This document shows, piece by piece, positions 37,743 through 49,100 of a stretch of DNA of 64,000 nt. Numbering within the stretch: position 1 is the first letter of the stretch; each line of letters opens with the position of its first letter. The position numbers and the translations under genes are program-made. Source of the DNA: Pyxidicoccus sp. MSG2. GTDB lineage: Bacteria; Myxococcota; Myxococcia; Myxococcales; Myxococcaceae. The stretch covers positions 11,060,001 through 11,124,000 of the forward strand of contig NZ_JAPNKC010000001.1 in assembly GCF_026626705.1 (NCBI RefSeq), written 5' to 3'. A model generated the notes under the pieces. That model had not been told where the DNA came from and searched no databases. It was given only the letters and a program-made list of their open reading frames with translations.

Positions 37743-40172
37743 CTATGCCACCCGCTCCACCGAGGCGCTGGCGGTGAACCGATGCCAGCGCTCCTCGAGC
37801 ACCCGCGCGGCGCCCCGCATCATGAACCACGCCAGCTCGTCCACGTGGCGGTTGCGCCAGCTCTCCAGGGGCGTTCCCTTCACCGCGCGGTTGAAGGAGC
37901 CGAGCGCCGGGCCGCCGTGGACCTGGAAGTTCACCCGATCCGACGCATCGCCGCGCTGGGCTCGTCGCATGGTGTCGACGAAGTACCAGCGGAACACGAG
38001 CGCCATCTTGTGCCGGGAGTTCTTCTCGGCGCGCTCGACCTGAGCCGGGTCCGTGCGCAGGTAGTACGCCTGCGTCTCCGCCCAGACCTCGCCAATGCTC
38101 TTCTTGAAGTACTGCTTCTCGAGCTGCTCGCGCGTCTTGTCGTCGATGGCGTCGAGCGACTCGTGCCGCTGGTACAGCTCGTAGAGCTTGTTGCCCCGGG
38201 CCGGGAAGAAGACGCCCTTGCGGAACACCTGGATGCGGGCGCCCAGCTCGAACATGTCGCCGGCAGGGGCCATGGCGAAGTCCTGGATGTCCGCGTCGGC
38301 GAGCATGTCCTTGACCAGGTCGCTCGTCCCGGCCTCGGGGGTGCACTGGTTGATGGACCCGGTGAGGATGAAGTCCGCGCCCATCGTGAAGGCGGCCGCG
38401 GCGGCCTCGGGCGTGCCGATGCCGCCCGCCGCGCCGACGCGGAGGCGCACGGGGTAGCGGTGCTCGGCCATGGCCTCGTCGCGCAGCTGCATCATCGCGG
38501 GGAGCAGGCTGAAGGCGACGCCCTTGTCGGTGTGGCCTCCCGAGTCCGCTTCGGCGCATATGTCATCGGCCATGGGCAGCCGGGCCGCGGCGCGGGCCTC
38601 CTCGTCGCTGATGAGGCCCTTCTCGTGGAGCATGCGGACGATGCGCTCGGGCGGCGGTGAGACGAACTGGCGCGCCACTTCCGGGCGAGACAGCTTCGCC
38701 ATCAGCCGGTTCGCCGGGCGCGCGCGGTCTCCGGACAGCCGGGCTCCCTTGAGCCGGTAGCGCACCACGGCGGGGGTGAGCACGGTGTACGCGGACGCCT
38801 CCACGCAGCGGACGCCCATGCGCAGGAGGAGGTCGACGGTGCGGTCCTCGACCTCGGGGTGGTTGATGTTGTGGAGGAGGTTGACGCCCCACGGGGTGCC
38901 AGGCGGCAGGGCGGCCTGGATGCGGCGGATGCCGTCCTCGATGCGCTCCAGGCCGAGCCCGCCCGAGCCCAGGAAGCTCAGCAGCCCCGCGCGGCCCATG
39001 CGGATGACCAGCTCGGGGGAGGCGATTCCCTTCACCATCGCGCCCGCGACATAGGCGAGGCGGACGTTGTAGTCCCTCCGGAACTCCGCGTCGCCCAGCC
39101 GCTCCGCGTCGATGCGCGGCCGCGCGCCGGACGAGACGATGGTGCGGTTCGCGATGGGGGCCGGCACCGCGGCGGGAGCGGGCGCCTGGGGAGGCACATA
39201 GTCCCGGAGCGCCGCCTCGGCGTCCGCGACCTTCGTCATCGGCGTCACGGACCTGCCGAGCGTCTGGAAGAACTTCGCGAGCGGCGCGCCGGGGCCAATC
39301 TCGTAGATGCGCTTCGCACGCGCACCCATCGCGCGCATGTTGTCGAGCCACCGCACCGACCCGGCAATCTGCTGGACGAGGTTCTCCGTGAGCGAGCGCG
39401 CCTCGTAGAAGTCACCCGTGAAGTTCGAGGTGACCCGCGTGGCCAGCTCCGGACGGAAGCCCCGCGCGAACGACTCCAGATACGCACGGAACTCCACCTC
39501 GATGGACCGCATGAGGCTGGAGTGGAACGGCGCGCTCACCTGGAGCTGGATGAAGTTCAGCGTGGGCAGGGCCTCGGCCAGCTCGCGCTTCGCCCGGTCG
39601 ATGCTCTCGGCGGTTCCGCTGATGACCACCTGGGCCAGCGAGTTGTGATTCGCCACTTCGGCGCCCGCGGCCCTGGCAATCCGCAGCGCGCCGGACTTCT
39701 CGATGTCGTCGGTGAGGAGCGCCGCCATCGCGCCCCTCCCCTGGGGCACCGCCTGCTGCATCAGCGCCCCCCGCTTCCGGACGATTCGTACCGCGTCCGC
39801 GAACGGGAGCGCCCCCGCGGCGACCAGCGCGGTGTACTCGCCGAGGCTGTGCCCGCCGAAGACGGTGGCCTGGAAGCCGAACGCCTCCACGACGGCACGC
39901 CACGCGGCAATCTCCATCGTGAGGATGCACGGCTGCGTGAACTCGGTGAGGTGGAGCCGTGGGTCCTTCTCGAAGCAGAGCTGGACCAGGTTCTCTCCCA
40001 CCGCGTCGCACGCCTCCTCGAAGGTGCGACGGGCGATGGGCCACTGCTTGTAGAAGTCGGCCCCCATCCCGGGCCGCTGTGAGCCCTGGCCGGGGAAGAC
40101 GACCGCATCCTGGGTACCGGGTAACATGTCCGCGCGAGGCATCATGGTGGGTGGCTCTTGCAGTAGGGACAC
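37743..40172 (-). CDS. Trans-acting malonyltransferase-enoylreductase (AT-ER)
   Basis: The product is 809 aa, a stand-alone AT fused to a PfaD-type ER, a common arrangement in trans-AT polyketide clusters. The AT (about 20-310) has VVFPGQGSQRPGMG, the catalytic serine in GHSLGEYTA (about residue 108) and AEVANHNSLAQVVISG. The ER (about 345-800) is an FMN-dependent barrel (GSGGLGLERIEDGI, GTPWGVNLLHNINHPEVE, RVGAAGGIGTPEAAAAAF, GADFILTGSINQC). It should load malonyl units onto all the AT-less modules upstream and reduce enoyl intermediates in trans. The GTG start directly abuts the TGA of the big PKS gene; ATG 40145 is an alternative. Confidence 0.92.
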   Translation of the reverse strand: MSLLQEPPTMMPRADMLPGTQDAVVFPGQGSQRPGMGADFYKQWPIARRTFEEACDAVGENLVQLCFEKDPRLHLTEFTQPCILTMEIAAWRAVVEAFGFQATVFGGHSLGEYTALVAAGALPFADAVRIVRKRGALMQQAVPQGRGAMAALLTDDIEKSGALRIARAAGAEVANHNSLAQVVISGTAESIDRAKRELAEALPTLNFIQLQVSAPFHSSLMRSIEVEFRAYLESFARGFRPELATRVTSNFTGDFYEARSLTENLVQQIAGSVRWLDNMRAMGARAKRIYEIGPGAPLAKFFQTLGRSVTPMTKVADAEAALRDYVPPQAPAPAAVPAPIANRTIVSSGARPRIDAERLGDAEFRRDYNVRLAYVAGAMVKGIASPELVIRMGRAGLLSFLGSGGLGLERIEDGIRRIQAALPPGTPWGVNLLHNINHPEVEDRTVDLLLRMGVRCVEASAYTVLTPAVVRYRLKGARLSGDRARPANRLMAKLSRPEVARQFVSPPPERIVRMLHEKGLISDEEARAAARLPMADDICAEADSGGHTDKGVAFSLLPAMMQLRDEAMAEHRYPVRLRVGAAGGIGTPEAAAAAFTMGADFILTGSINQCTPEAGTSDLVKDMLADADIQDFAMAPAGDMFELGARIQVFRKGVFFPARGNKLYELYQRHESLDAIDDKTREQLEKQYFKKSIGEVWAETQAYYLRTDPAQVERAEKNSRHKMALVFRWYFVDTMRRAQRGDASDRVNFQVHGGPALGSFNRAVKGTPLESWRNRHVDELAWFMMRGAARVLEERWHRFTASASVERVA

Positions 40173-43100
40173 TCAGCCGGCACGGGCGCGAGCGCCGTTG
40201 ACGCGGCTCTCGGGCGTGACGGGCAAACGCGTGTCGGGTGGCGGGAGGTAGCCCGCCGCGATGCAGTGCTCCAGGTACACGGGGATGAGCTGCGCAATGG
40301 TCGGACAGTCGATTCCCGCCGGCCCGAGGATGCTCCGCGTATAGGCGCAGTTGGCGTACGAGCTCTCTTCGTAGTGAATCTTCCCGAAGATCTCGACGCC
40401 GTACTTGAACATCTCGAGCGTCTGGCTGTCGTACGGCGTGTTCGTCCCCTTGCGCAGGATCTGCCGCTCGTTGGCGAGGCGGAAGAAGTCGTCGATGGAG
40501 GTGAACTGGATGTCGTAGCCGAAGTCGCGGAGATGGTTCACCACGTCGTAGTAGCGCCGGATGTCGGGGTTGGTCAGGTGGTACGTCTCCCGATAGGTCG
40601 GCTGGCGGAGCGACAGGTGGATCATCGCGGCGCTCACGTAGTCGACCGGGGTGATGTCCCAGTGGACGGGGGACATCATCGACAGCCCTGACTCGATGAC
40701 GGTCTTGAAGATGTCGTAGTAGACGCCCTTGACGCTGACTTCGGCGAACGGATACCGGCCCGTGTGCCCGTCGCCCATGATGTTGCCCGGGCGGAAGATG
40801 TTCCAGACGAGCCCCCGCTCCGTCGCCGCGCGGATGAGCTTCTCCGCCTGGTACTTGGTCTCCTGGTAGGGCAGGTGGTCGTAGCCCTGGCCCAGCTCCA
40901 GGTCGCGCTCGGTGAACGGCGGGTTGTTGAAGTTCAGGCGGTCGCCCAGCGCGCTGAAGCTCGAGACGTAGACCATGTAGCGGTGCTTCGTCAGCAGCGC
41001 GAAGTCGATGACCCGGCGCGTGCCCTCGACGTTGATGGGCGCGAGCGCCTCGTAGAAGGTGACGAGCGTGGTCTTCCCCGCGGCGTGGAGCGTGACGTCC
41101 GTCTCCGCCGCGAGGCGCGCGTACGCCGCCGTGTCGAGGCCGAAGCGGTCGAACGTGACGTCGCCGAGGACCGGAGTGACGCGCTGGTGGAACGCCTCGG
41201 TGAGGCGGCCCTGCGGGTCGTACGTCTCCAGGAAGTACTGGATGCGCTTCTTCGCCTGCTCCAGGGACTCGCCTCGCACGAGGCAGGCGATGCGCGCGCT
41301 CGTGGTGGTGAGGAGGTCATGCAGCAGCTTGCCGCCGAGCACGCCCGTCACGCCGGTGATGAAGATGTTCTCCACCGGGAACGGCTCCGTCCGCGTGAGC
41401 TTCTCCGCGGCGGGGGTCGAGGCTGGTACGCCCGCGGTCGCGGCCGGAGCGCTGGCGTGCGCGGCCGGTGCCGCCACGGGAGCGGAGTCCTCCTTGATGT
41501 AGCCGGCGTCCACCACGTGGCTCACGAAGGAGCGGATGGTGTTGTACTCCTGCATCGCCGTCGCCGGGACGCGGGCGCCGTAGACCTTCATCAGCCGGTT
41601 GAGCATCCGCACCGACGCCACGGAGTCGAAGCCGAAGTCGAAGAAGTCGGCGTCCACGTCGAGCTCCGACTCGGGGAGCTTCGTCAGCTCCGCGAAGATG
41701 CTCTTCACCTGGGCCTGGAGCCGGGCCCGGAAGTCCCCGTCACCGGGCGACGGCGCGGCAGGTGCTGCCGCTACAGGGACGGGCTGCACCACCGGGACGG
41801 ACGGCACGACTGGGACGGGCCGCGTCGCGACCGGAGCAGGAGCCACCTTCGCCGGTTCGACCCGGGCCTGCACGGGCTCCACGACCGCGGGCGCTCCTGC
41901 CACGGGGGCCGTCGTGCTCGGCGCGACACCCTGGCGGCGGAACTCCTCGGGCGCAATCCAGTACCGCTCGCGCGCGAACGGGTAGGCCGGCAGGCTGACG
42001 ACACGCCCGCGCCGGGCGCCACGGAGGTCCTCCCAGTCGATGACCCAGCCCTGGCTCCAGAACTCCGCGAGGCGCGTCAGGTAGCCGCGCTCGAAGAGGT
42101 TGCGCAGGTAGTCCCGGTCCGGCTCCGCCTCGCCGGGGATGTCGTCGGTGTCGCGATGTGTGCGCGCCACACCGGCGAAGGACCCCTGCGCCTTCCGGCC
42201 GCCCACGAAGTCCTCGAGTCGGGCCACCAGGTCCTCGTGTGACGACGTCACCACGGCGAGCCGGTGCTCGAAGGCCTCGCGGCCAACCATCAGCGTCCAG
42301 GCGATGTCCGCGAGCGGCGTCTTCATTCCCCGTTCGGAGCGGAGGAACCGGAGCAGGTTGCGCGCGGCCTCCTGGAGCCGCTCCTCGCGCCGCGCCGAGA
42401 GGAGGATGAGCTGCGGCCCCCCGCTCGTCACCGCCGGGCTCGGGGGCTCGGGGTGCTCTTCGATGATGACGTGGGCATTCGAGCCACCCGCGCCGAACGA
42501 GCTCACCGACGCGAGGCGCGGCTGGCCCGCGTCGCCGCCCGCACCGCGCGGCCAGGGCCGGACGTCGCGGACGACGTAGAAGGGGCTGGCGTCGAAGTCG
42601 ATGTTCGGATTCAGCGTCTCGGAGTGCAGCGAGGGGACGAGCGTCTCGTGCTGGAGCTGGAGCAGCGTCTTCACGATGCCGGTGGCGCCCGCGGCGGCCT
42701 CCAGGTGGCCGATGCTCGACTTGGCCGAGCCGATGGCGCAGTAGCGCCGGTCCTGCGTGAAGCGCCGGTAGGCCTTCGTCAGCGCCGCGATCTCGATGGG
42801 GTCTCCGAGCGCGGTGCCCGTGCCGTGGGCCTCCACGTAGCTCAGCTTGCGCGGGTCGACGCCCGCCTCGTCGAGCGCCTCGGTGATGAGCTCCGCCTGC
42901 GCGTTCGGGCTCGGCACGGTGAAGCCGTTGGTGCGGCCGCCGTGGTTGATGGTGCTCGAGCGGATGACGCCGTAGATGCGGTCGCCGTCCTCCCGTGCCT
43001 CCTGGAGGGGCTTGAGGAGCAGCGAGACGACGCCTTCGCCGGGGACGTAGCCGTCACCGCCCGCGCCGAACGAGCGGCAGCGGCCGTCGCTGGACGCGAA

Positions 43101-46100
43101 GCGGCCGTAGGACATGAGCAGGTACTTGCCCGGGTGGATGGACACATTCACCCCTCCTGCGATGGCGTACGCACACTCGCCGCGCCGCAGGCTCTCGCAG
43201 GCCAGGTGGATGGCGGTGAGCGACGCCGAGCATGCGGTGTCCACCGCGAAGCTCGGGCCGTTGAAGCCGAAGTGGTACGAGACGCGATTCGGCACGGCCC
43301 AGTAGCCCGCGATGGGGATGTCGACGAAGAAGCTGTACTCGCCGTAGATGACGCCGGCGAACACGCCCGCGTCCTTCTTGCCCCGGGCGCGCGCGCTCGC
43401 GGAGATGCGCTTCGGCGTGTACCCCGCGTCCTCCAGCGCCGCCCACGAGGTCTCCAGGAAGAGGCGCTGCTGCGGGTCCATCACCTCCGCTTCCTTCGGA
43501 GTGATGTTGAAGAAGCGCGGGTCGAACTTGTCGACGTCGGAGAGGAAGCCTCCCCACTTCGCGTAGGTGGCGCCGGCCTCGTCCTTGTCCTCGCTGAAGT
43601 ACTGGCTGTGGTCCCAGCGGTCCTTCGGTATCTCGACGATGCCGTCCCGGCCGGCGAGGAGGTTCGCCCAGAGCTCGTCATTGTCGCGGGCCATGGGATA
43701 GCGCCCGGCCATTCCAATCACGGCGATGTCCTGGAGGTGCGGCTTCATGGCGTCTCGTCCTGGTGGAGGGCGTGACGCCGGCTGAGGCTCGCGCGCGGGG
43801 GGAGGGGGCGGGGGAGTCGCCGCGGTGGAAGGAACGTTCATTCCACCCGGCGGCCCGTCGAGCACCGCGACGAGCCGCTCCCCGTGGTGCTGCACGAGGT
43901 AGCCGGCCAGGTCGTGGATGGTCTGGTACTCGAAGAACAGCGTCTTGGGCAGCTCGCCGAAGGTGGCTTCGAGCTGCTTGTTGAACTTGTTGATGAGGAC
44001 GGAGTCGATTCCGTAGTCCTGGAGGAGCGCGCGCGTCCGCAGCCGCTCGGGTGGGAGCCGGAAGGCGTCGGCGAGCGCCCGCTTCATGTAGTCCTCTGCC
44101 CGGCGGAGCAGCTCGCCGTCGATGACCTTCGCCTCGGGAGTGGAACGGGGTCCAACCATGACGGCCTCTGTCTGTCGCGGCTTCGGAGGGATGGGCGCGC
44201 TCGCGAGGCGCTCGGACAATTCGGTGAGGGAAGTTCCAACGGAGAAGACGTCGGCCCGGAGGTCGGTGCCCAGCTCGCAGTTCAGGCGCTCGACGAGCGC
44301 TGCGCGTGTCACGTCGTCGAACCCGAGCTCCTCGGAAGGGGCGTGGAAGTCGAGCTCGCCGGCCGCGATGCTGAGCTGCTCGGAGGCGGCCAGCCCTACC
44401 GCTGCGGCGACCGGGGTGCCCACCTCGGGCGCGGCGGGCACCGGGCGGGAGGTCACGACTGCGCTGTCCCCGGGCAGCCAGCACCGGTCGGACTCGAAGG
44501 AGTACGTCGGGAGCGGGATGCGCCTCGGGGCCGTTCCGGCGTAGAGGCCGGTGAAGTCGAACGCGGCACCCGACGCCCACGCCGTGGCCGTCGCATGCGG
44601 GTCGGCATCCGGCGAGAGGCGCACGCGGTCGGGCTGCGCGTCGGGGTCCGTGGTTCCCCCGTACACTCCCGGCGCGCTGGCACCCGAGGCCACGGCGGCG
44701 AGCTTCGTCCGGAGCTCTTCGACCGAGCCCGCCACGAGCACCATCCGGTGCTCGAAGGTGGCACGCCCCAACTGAAGGGTGGCCGCGATATCCGGGAGGT
44801 CGGTGCCCGGATGCTCCGCGAGGAAGCGCCCGAGCTCCTTCGCGTAGCGCCGCACGGACTCCTCCGTGCGCGCCGACAGCGGGACGAGCACCTGACGGGA
44901 CGGGCCGCTCGTGCGCGGCCGCGAGTCCACGTGCTCCTCCACGACCAGGTGGCAGTTCGTGCCGCTGAAGCCGAACGAGCTCAGCGCCGCGCGGCGAGGC
45001 CCGGTGCTCTCCCAGTCCCTCGGCTCCGTGTTGACGTAGAACGGCGTCGAGTCGAAGTCGATGAGGCGGTTGGGCGTGTGGAAGTGGAGCGACGGAGGCA
45101 GCCGCCGCTCGCGCAGCGCGAGCAGGACCTTGATGAGGCTCGCGACGCCCGCGGCATGTGACGGATGGCCGATGTTCGACTTGATGGAGCCAATCGCACA
45201 GAACCGGCGCTGGTCGGTGTACCGGCGGAACGCCGCCGTGAGCGCTTCGATTTCGATGGGGTCGCCCAGCTTCGTCCCGGTGCCGTGGGCCTCGATGTAG
45301 CCGAGCGTCTCAGGGCGGATGCCGAAGCGCTCGTAGACCTCGACCTCCAGCTCCGTCTGCGACAGGGAGCTGGGCGCGGTGATGCCGTTCGTCCGCCCGT
45401 CCTGGTTCACCGCGATGCCCTTGATGACCCCGTGGATGGAGTCGCCGTCGGCCAGAGCCCGCGCGAGCGGCTTGAGGACGACGACGCCCGCGCCCTCGCC
45501 AATCACGAACCCGTCGCCGGAGTCATCGAACGACTTGCAGCGGCCACCCGGCGAGAGCATCCCGAGCGATGACGCGAGCAGGTGGTACTCGGGCGTCACG
45601 AAGACGGACACGCCACCGGCGAGCGCGAGGTCGCACTCGCCTCTCGCGAGGCTCTGACAGGCCTGGTGGAGCGCGACGAGGGATGACGAGCACGCCGTGT
45701 CGACGGCGAAGCACGGCCCCTTGAGGTTCAGGTAGTAGGAGACCCGCGCCGGCAGGATGGCCAGGCTGTTCCCCGTGAACACGTGATTCGAGCCGAACAG
45801 CCCGCGCTCACGGATGCGCGTCGCGTAGTCGGACGTGGTGGCCCCGACGAAGACGCCACAGCGCGCGCGTGCGAGCCTGCTCGCGTCCAGCCCCGCGTCC
45901 TCGAGCGCCTTCCAGCTCTCCTGGAGGAAGATGCGCTGCTGCGGGTCCATGAAGTCCGCTTCCGCGGGGACGATGTTGAAGAAGAGCGGGTCGAACCGGT
46001 CGACGTCGGAGAGATAGCCGCCCCACTTCGAGTACGTCTTCCCCAGGACGGGCGGCCACGGTTGGTAGTGGTCGGCGACGTTCCATCGCTCGGGCGGAAC

Positions 46101-49100
46101 CTCCGTCACCGAGTCACGGCCGGCGGCGAGGTTCGCCCACAGCTCGCGGTAGTCGCGCGCCCCCGGGAACCGGCCCGACATGCCGATGACGGCGATGTCC
46201 AGCGGCTGGCCGGGGAGGGGACTCGGTGCACTCGACACGACGGGCAGTGGTGCCTCGATTGGTGCGGGGGGCACTGGAGTCGTGGGTGCCTCGGCCTGAA
46301 GCCGTGCTCCCTGCGCCGCCGCGTGACGGGCCAGGGCTCGCACGGAGGGGTGGTCGAACAGCACCGTGGACTTGAGGCTCAGCCCGAAGCGCGTGTTGAG
46401 GCGCTCGACAATCTTCACCGCGAGGATGGAGTCGACGCCGTACTCGGAGAAGGACCGCTCGGGCCGGATGTCGTCCTGGCTGGCCCCCAGCCCCTCGGCC
46501 ACGAGCACGGCGATGGCGCGCTCCAGCGCCTCGGGTCGCTCCCGGGCTGGGGCCGCGACGGCACTCGCTTCGGTCCTCGCCGCCGACGGAACCGTGGCGG
46601 CAGCTGGTACGGCGGTGCTCGTCGCAGCCGCTTCGGACCTCATCGCGGACTGCACCGCGCCGACACCATCACTCCCGGCGACAATGACCCGCTGGCTCAG
46701 GTCGGCGTCCGCGGACAAGCCCGGACCGTAGGCGGTGAAGCCCTTGAAGCCCGTGCGGGTGAGCGTCTCACGCCAGCCGTCGACGGAGAGGAGGGGAGAA
46801 TTGCGGATGCGTCGCTCCGGGTCGCGGTAGCGGTGCCAGCCGTCGAGCAGCCCGAAGGTCAGGGCCAGGGCCTCGGTGTTCGTGGTCGCCTCGCTCAGCA
46901 CGAGGAGGCCGTCGGGCACGAGCAGTTGCTTGATTCGCGTCAGGGCCTCGCCGATGTCCGCCACCGCGTGCACGGCGTTCGCGGAGAACACCGCGTCGAA
47001 GGTCCCCGGTGAAAACCCCTGGGCGACGGGGTCCTTCTCGAGGTCGAGGATGCGGAACCGCGTGAAGGGGTACGCCTTGCCGAACGTCTCCCGGCCGTGC
47101 GCGACGAACCCGCCGGAGATGTCGGTGTAGTGGACCTCGACATCGGCACCGAGACGGGCGAGGGCCTCCAGCACCGTCCTCGACGTGCCTCCCGTGCCGG
47201 CGCCAATCTCCAGGATGCGGAACGGGCGCCGCTCCGACGTGGCGCGGACCTGGACGGCGGAGGTGAGAATCCGGGCCACCAGGTCGTTGGTGAAGCTGTA
47301 CGCGCGGCTGTCGCGGTAGATGGCGCTGGTGAGCTCCAGGCTCGCGTTGGGGAAGAGGACCGCCGTCGCCGCGCGCCCGCCCCTCAGCGTCTCCGGGTAC
47401 GCGTCCAGGCAGGTGTCGAGCAGGCGCAGGTAGGGTGTCAGCTCCGGGAAGCGGGTCAGCAATTCCTCGCGGAGCCGCGCCGGGTCCTCGGCCGCTCCGA
47501 GGACACGCACGTGCTCGCCCTCGCGGGCAATCGCACCATGCCGCTCGAGAATCTCCAGACACGCGTCGAAGAAGCGGCCGAAGGTCTCCCGGACACCGAG
47601 CTGCTCCTTCAGCGTCCGGACGTCGCGCGTCTCGCCCTCGCTGGGGAGGCCCATCGTCCGGAATCGCCGGTAGAGCGCCGCCGCCGCGTAGTGGCCGAGC
47701 TTTCGCTGGCCCCGCTCCAGCTCCTCGGTCGTCGGGGTGAGGTGCTGCTCGAAGGCGCTGCGAACCTGGGCTGCGAAGCCCGTGTCGGCCACGGGTGCGG
47801 CGGTGGGGACGTCGATCCAGAACCGCTTCCGCTCCAGCGGCTGACCCGGGAGCGGGACGCGCTTCCGGGGACCGCCATTGAGCGCGCTCCAGTCCGCGGC
47901 TCCGCCTCGGACCCACAGCGCTGCGACGCCTTCCAGGTCTCCGGACCGGTAGCGGTCCGCGAGCGTCTCGGCGGCTCCGCCTGTCTCCGCGGTCCCGGTG
48001 AACACGCCGCTCCCGCTTCCGGCGAGGTGCCGTTCGAGGCGGTCCGCGGCCTCGGCGACGCTCTCCGCGACCAGCGCGAGGCGGGCGTCCATCGCGGGGC
48101 GGCCGACCTGCAGCGTGCGCGCGATGTTGGCGAAGTCCATCCGGTCGGTGGTGCGAAGGTACCGGGCAAGCCGCGCCGCGTAGACGCGGAGCCGCTCCGG
48201 CGACCGTGCCGACAGGACGAACACCTCTCGCTCCCGTGACGGAGCGGCGGCGGGCGAGTCGACATATTCCTCGACGACGACGTGGGCGTTCGAGCCTCCC
48301 GCGCCGAACGAGCTCACCCCCGCGCGGCGAGGCAGCTCGCCCTCGGGCCCCACCGGGCGCGGCCACGGCTCGGCGACCTGGGGCACGCGGAACGGCGTCG
48401 ATGCGAAGTCGATGGCGGGGTTGAGCGTCTGCGAGTGGAGCGAGGGGGCAATCCGTCCGTGCCGCAATTGCAGGAGCGCGCGAGTCACCGCCGCGACGCC
48501 CGCCGCTGCCTCCAGGTGGCCGATGTTCGACTTCACCGAGCCCACCGCCAGCGGGCGCGTGCGTCCCGTGAAGGCGCGGCTGAGCCCCACGATCTCGACA
48601 GGGTCTCCGAGTGACGTGCCCGTGCCGTGCGCCTCGATGTACCCGATGCTGTCGGGCTCGACTTCCGACGCCTCCAGCGCGCGGCGGACGGCCTCCGCCT
48701 GCGCAACGGGGTGGGGCACGGTGTAGCCGGCCGCGCGCCCTCCGTGGTTGACCGCCGTCCCACGGATGACGCCGTGGATGGTGTCGCCATCCGCGAGCGC
48801 GCGCTCCAGCGGCTTGAGGAAGAGCGCCCCGACGCCCTCACCGGGAACATAGCCGTCGCCCCCGGCGCCGAAGGAGCGGCACCGTCCGTCCGAGGACGTC
48901 ATGTTCATCCGGCGCAGGAGCAGGTACTTGTCCGGATGGAGCAGGAGGTTGACGCCACCGGCAATCGCGGCGTCGCACTCGCCCCGCGTGATGCTGGCGC
49001 ATGCGAGGTGGAGCGCGGTCAGCGACGAGGAGCAGGCGGTGTCGACGGCCATGCTAGGCCCGACGAAGTCGAAGAAGTAGGAGACGCGGTTCGCCGTCGA

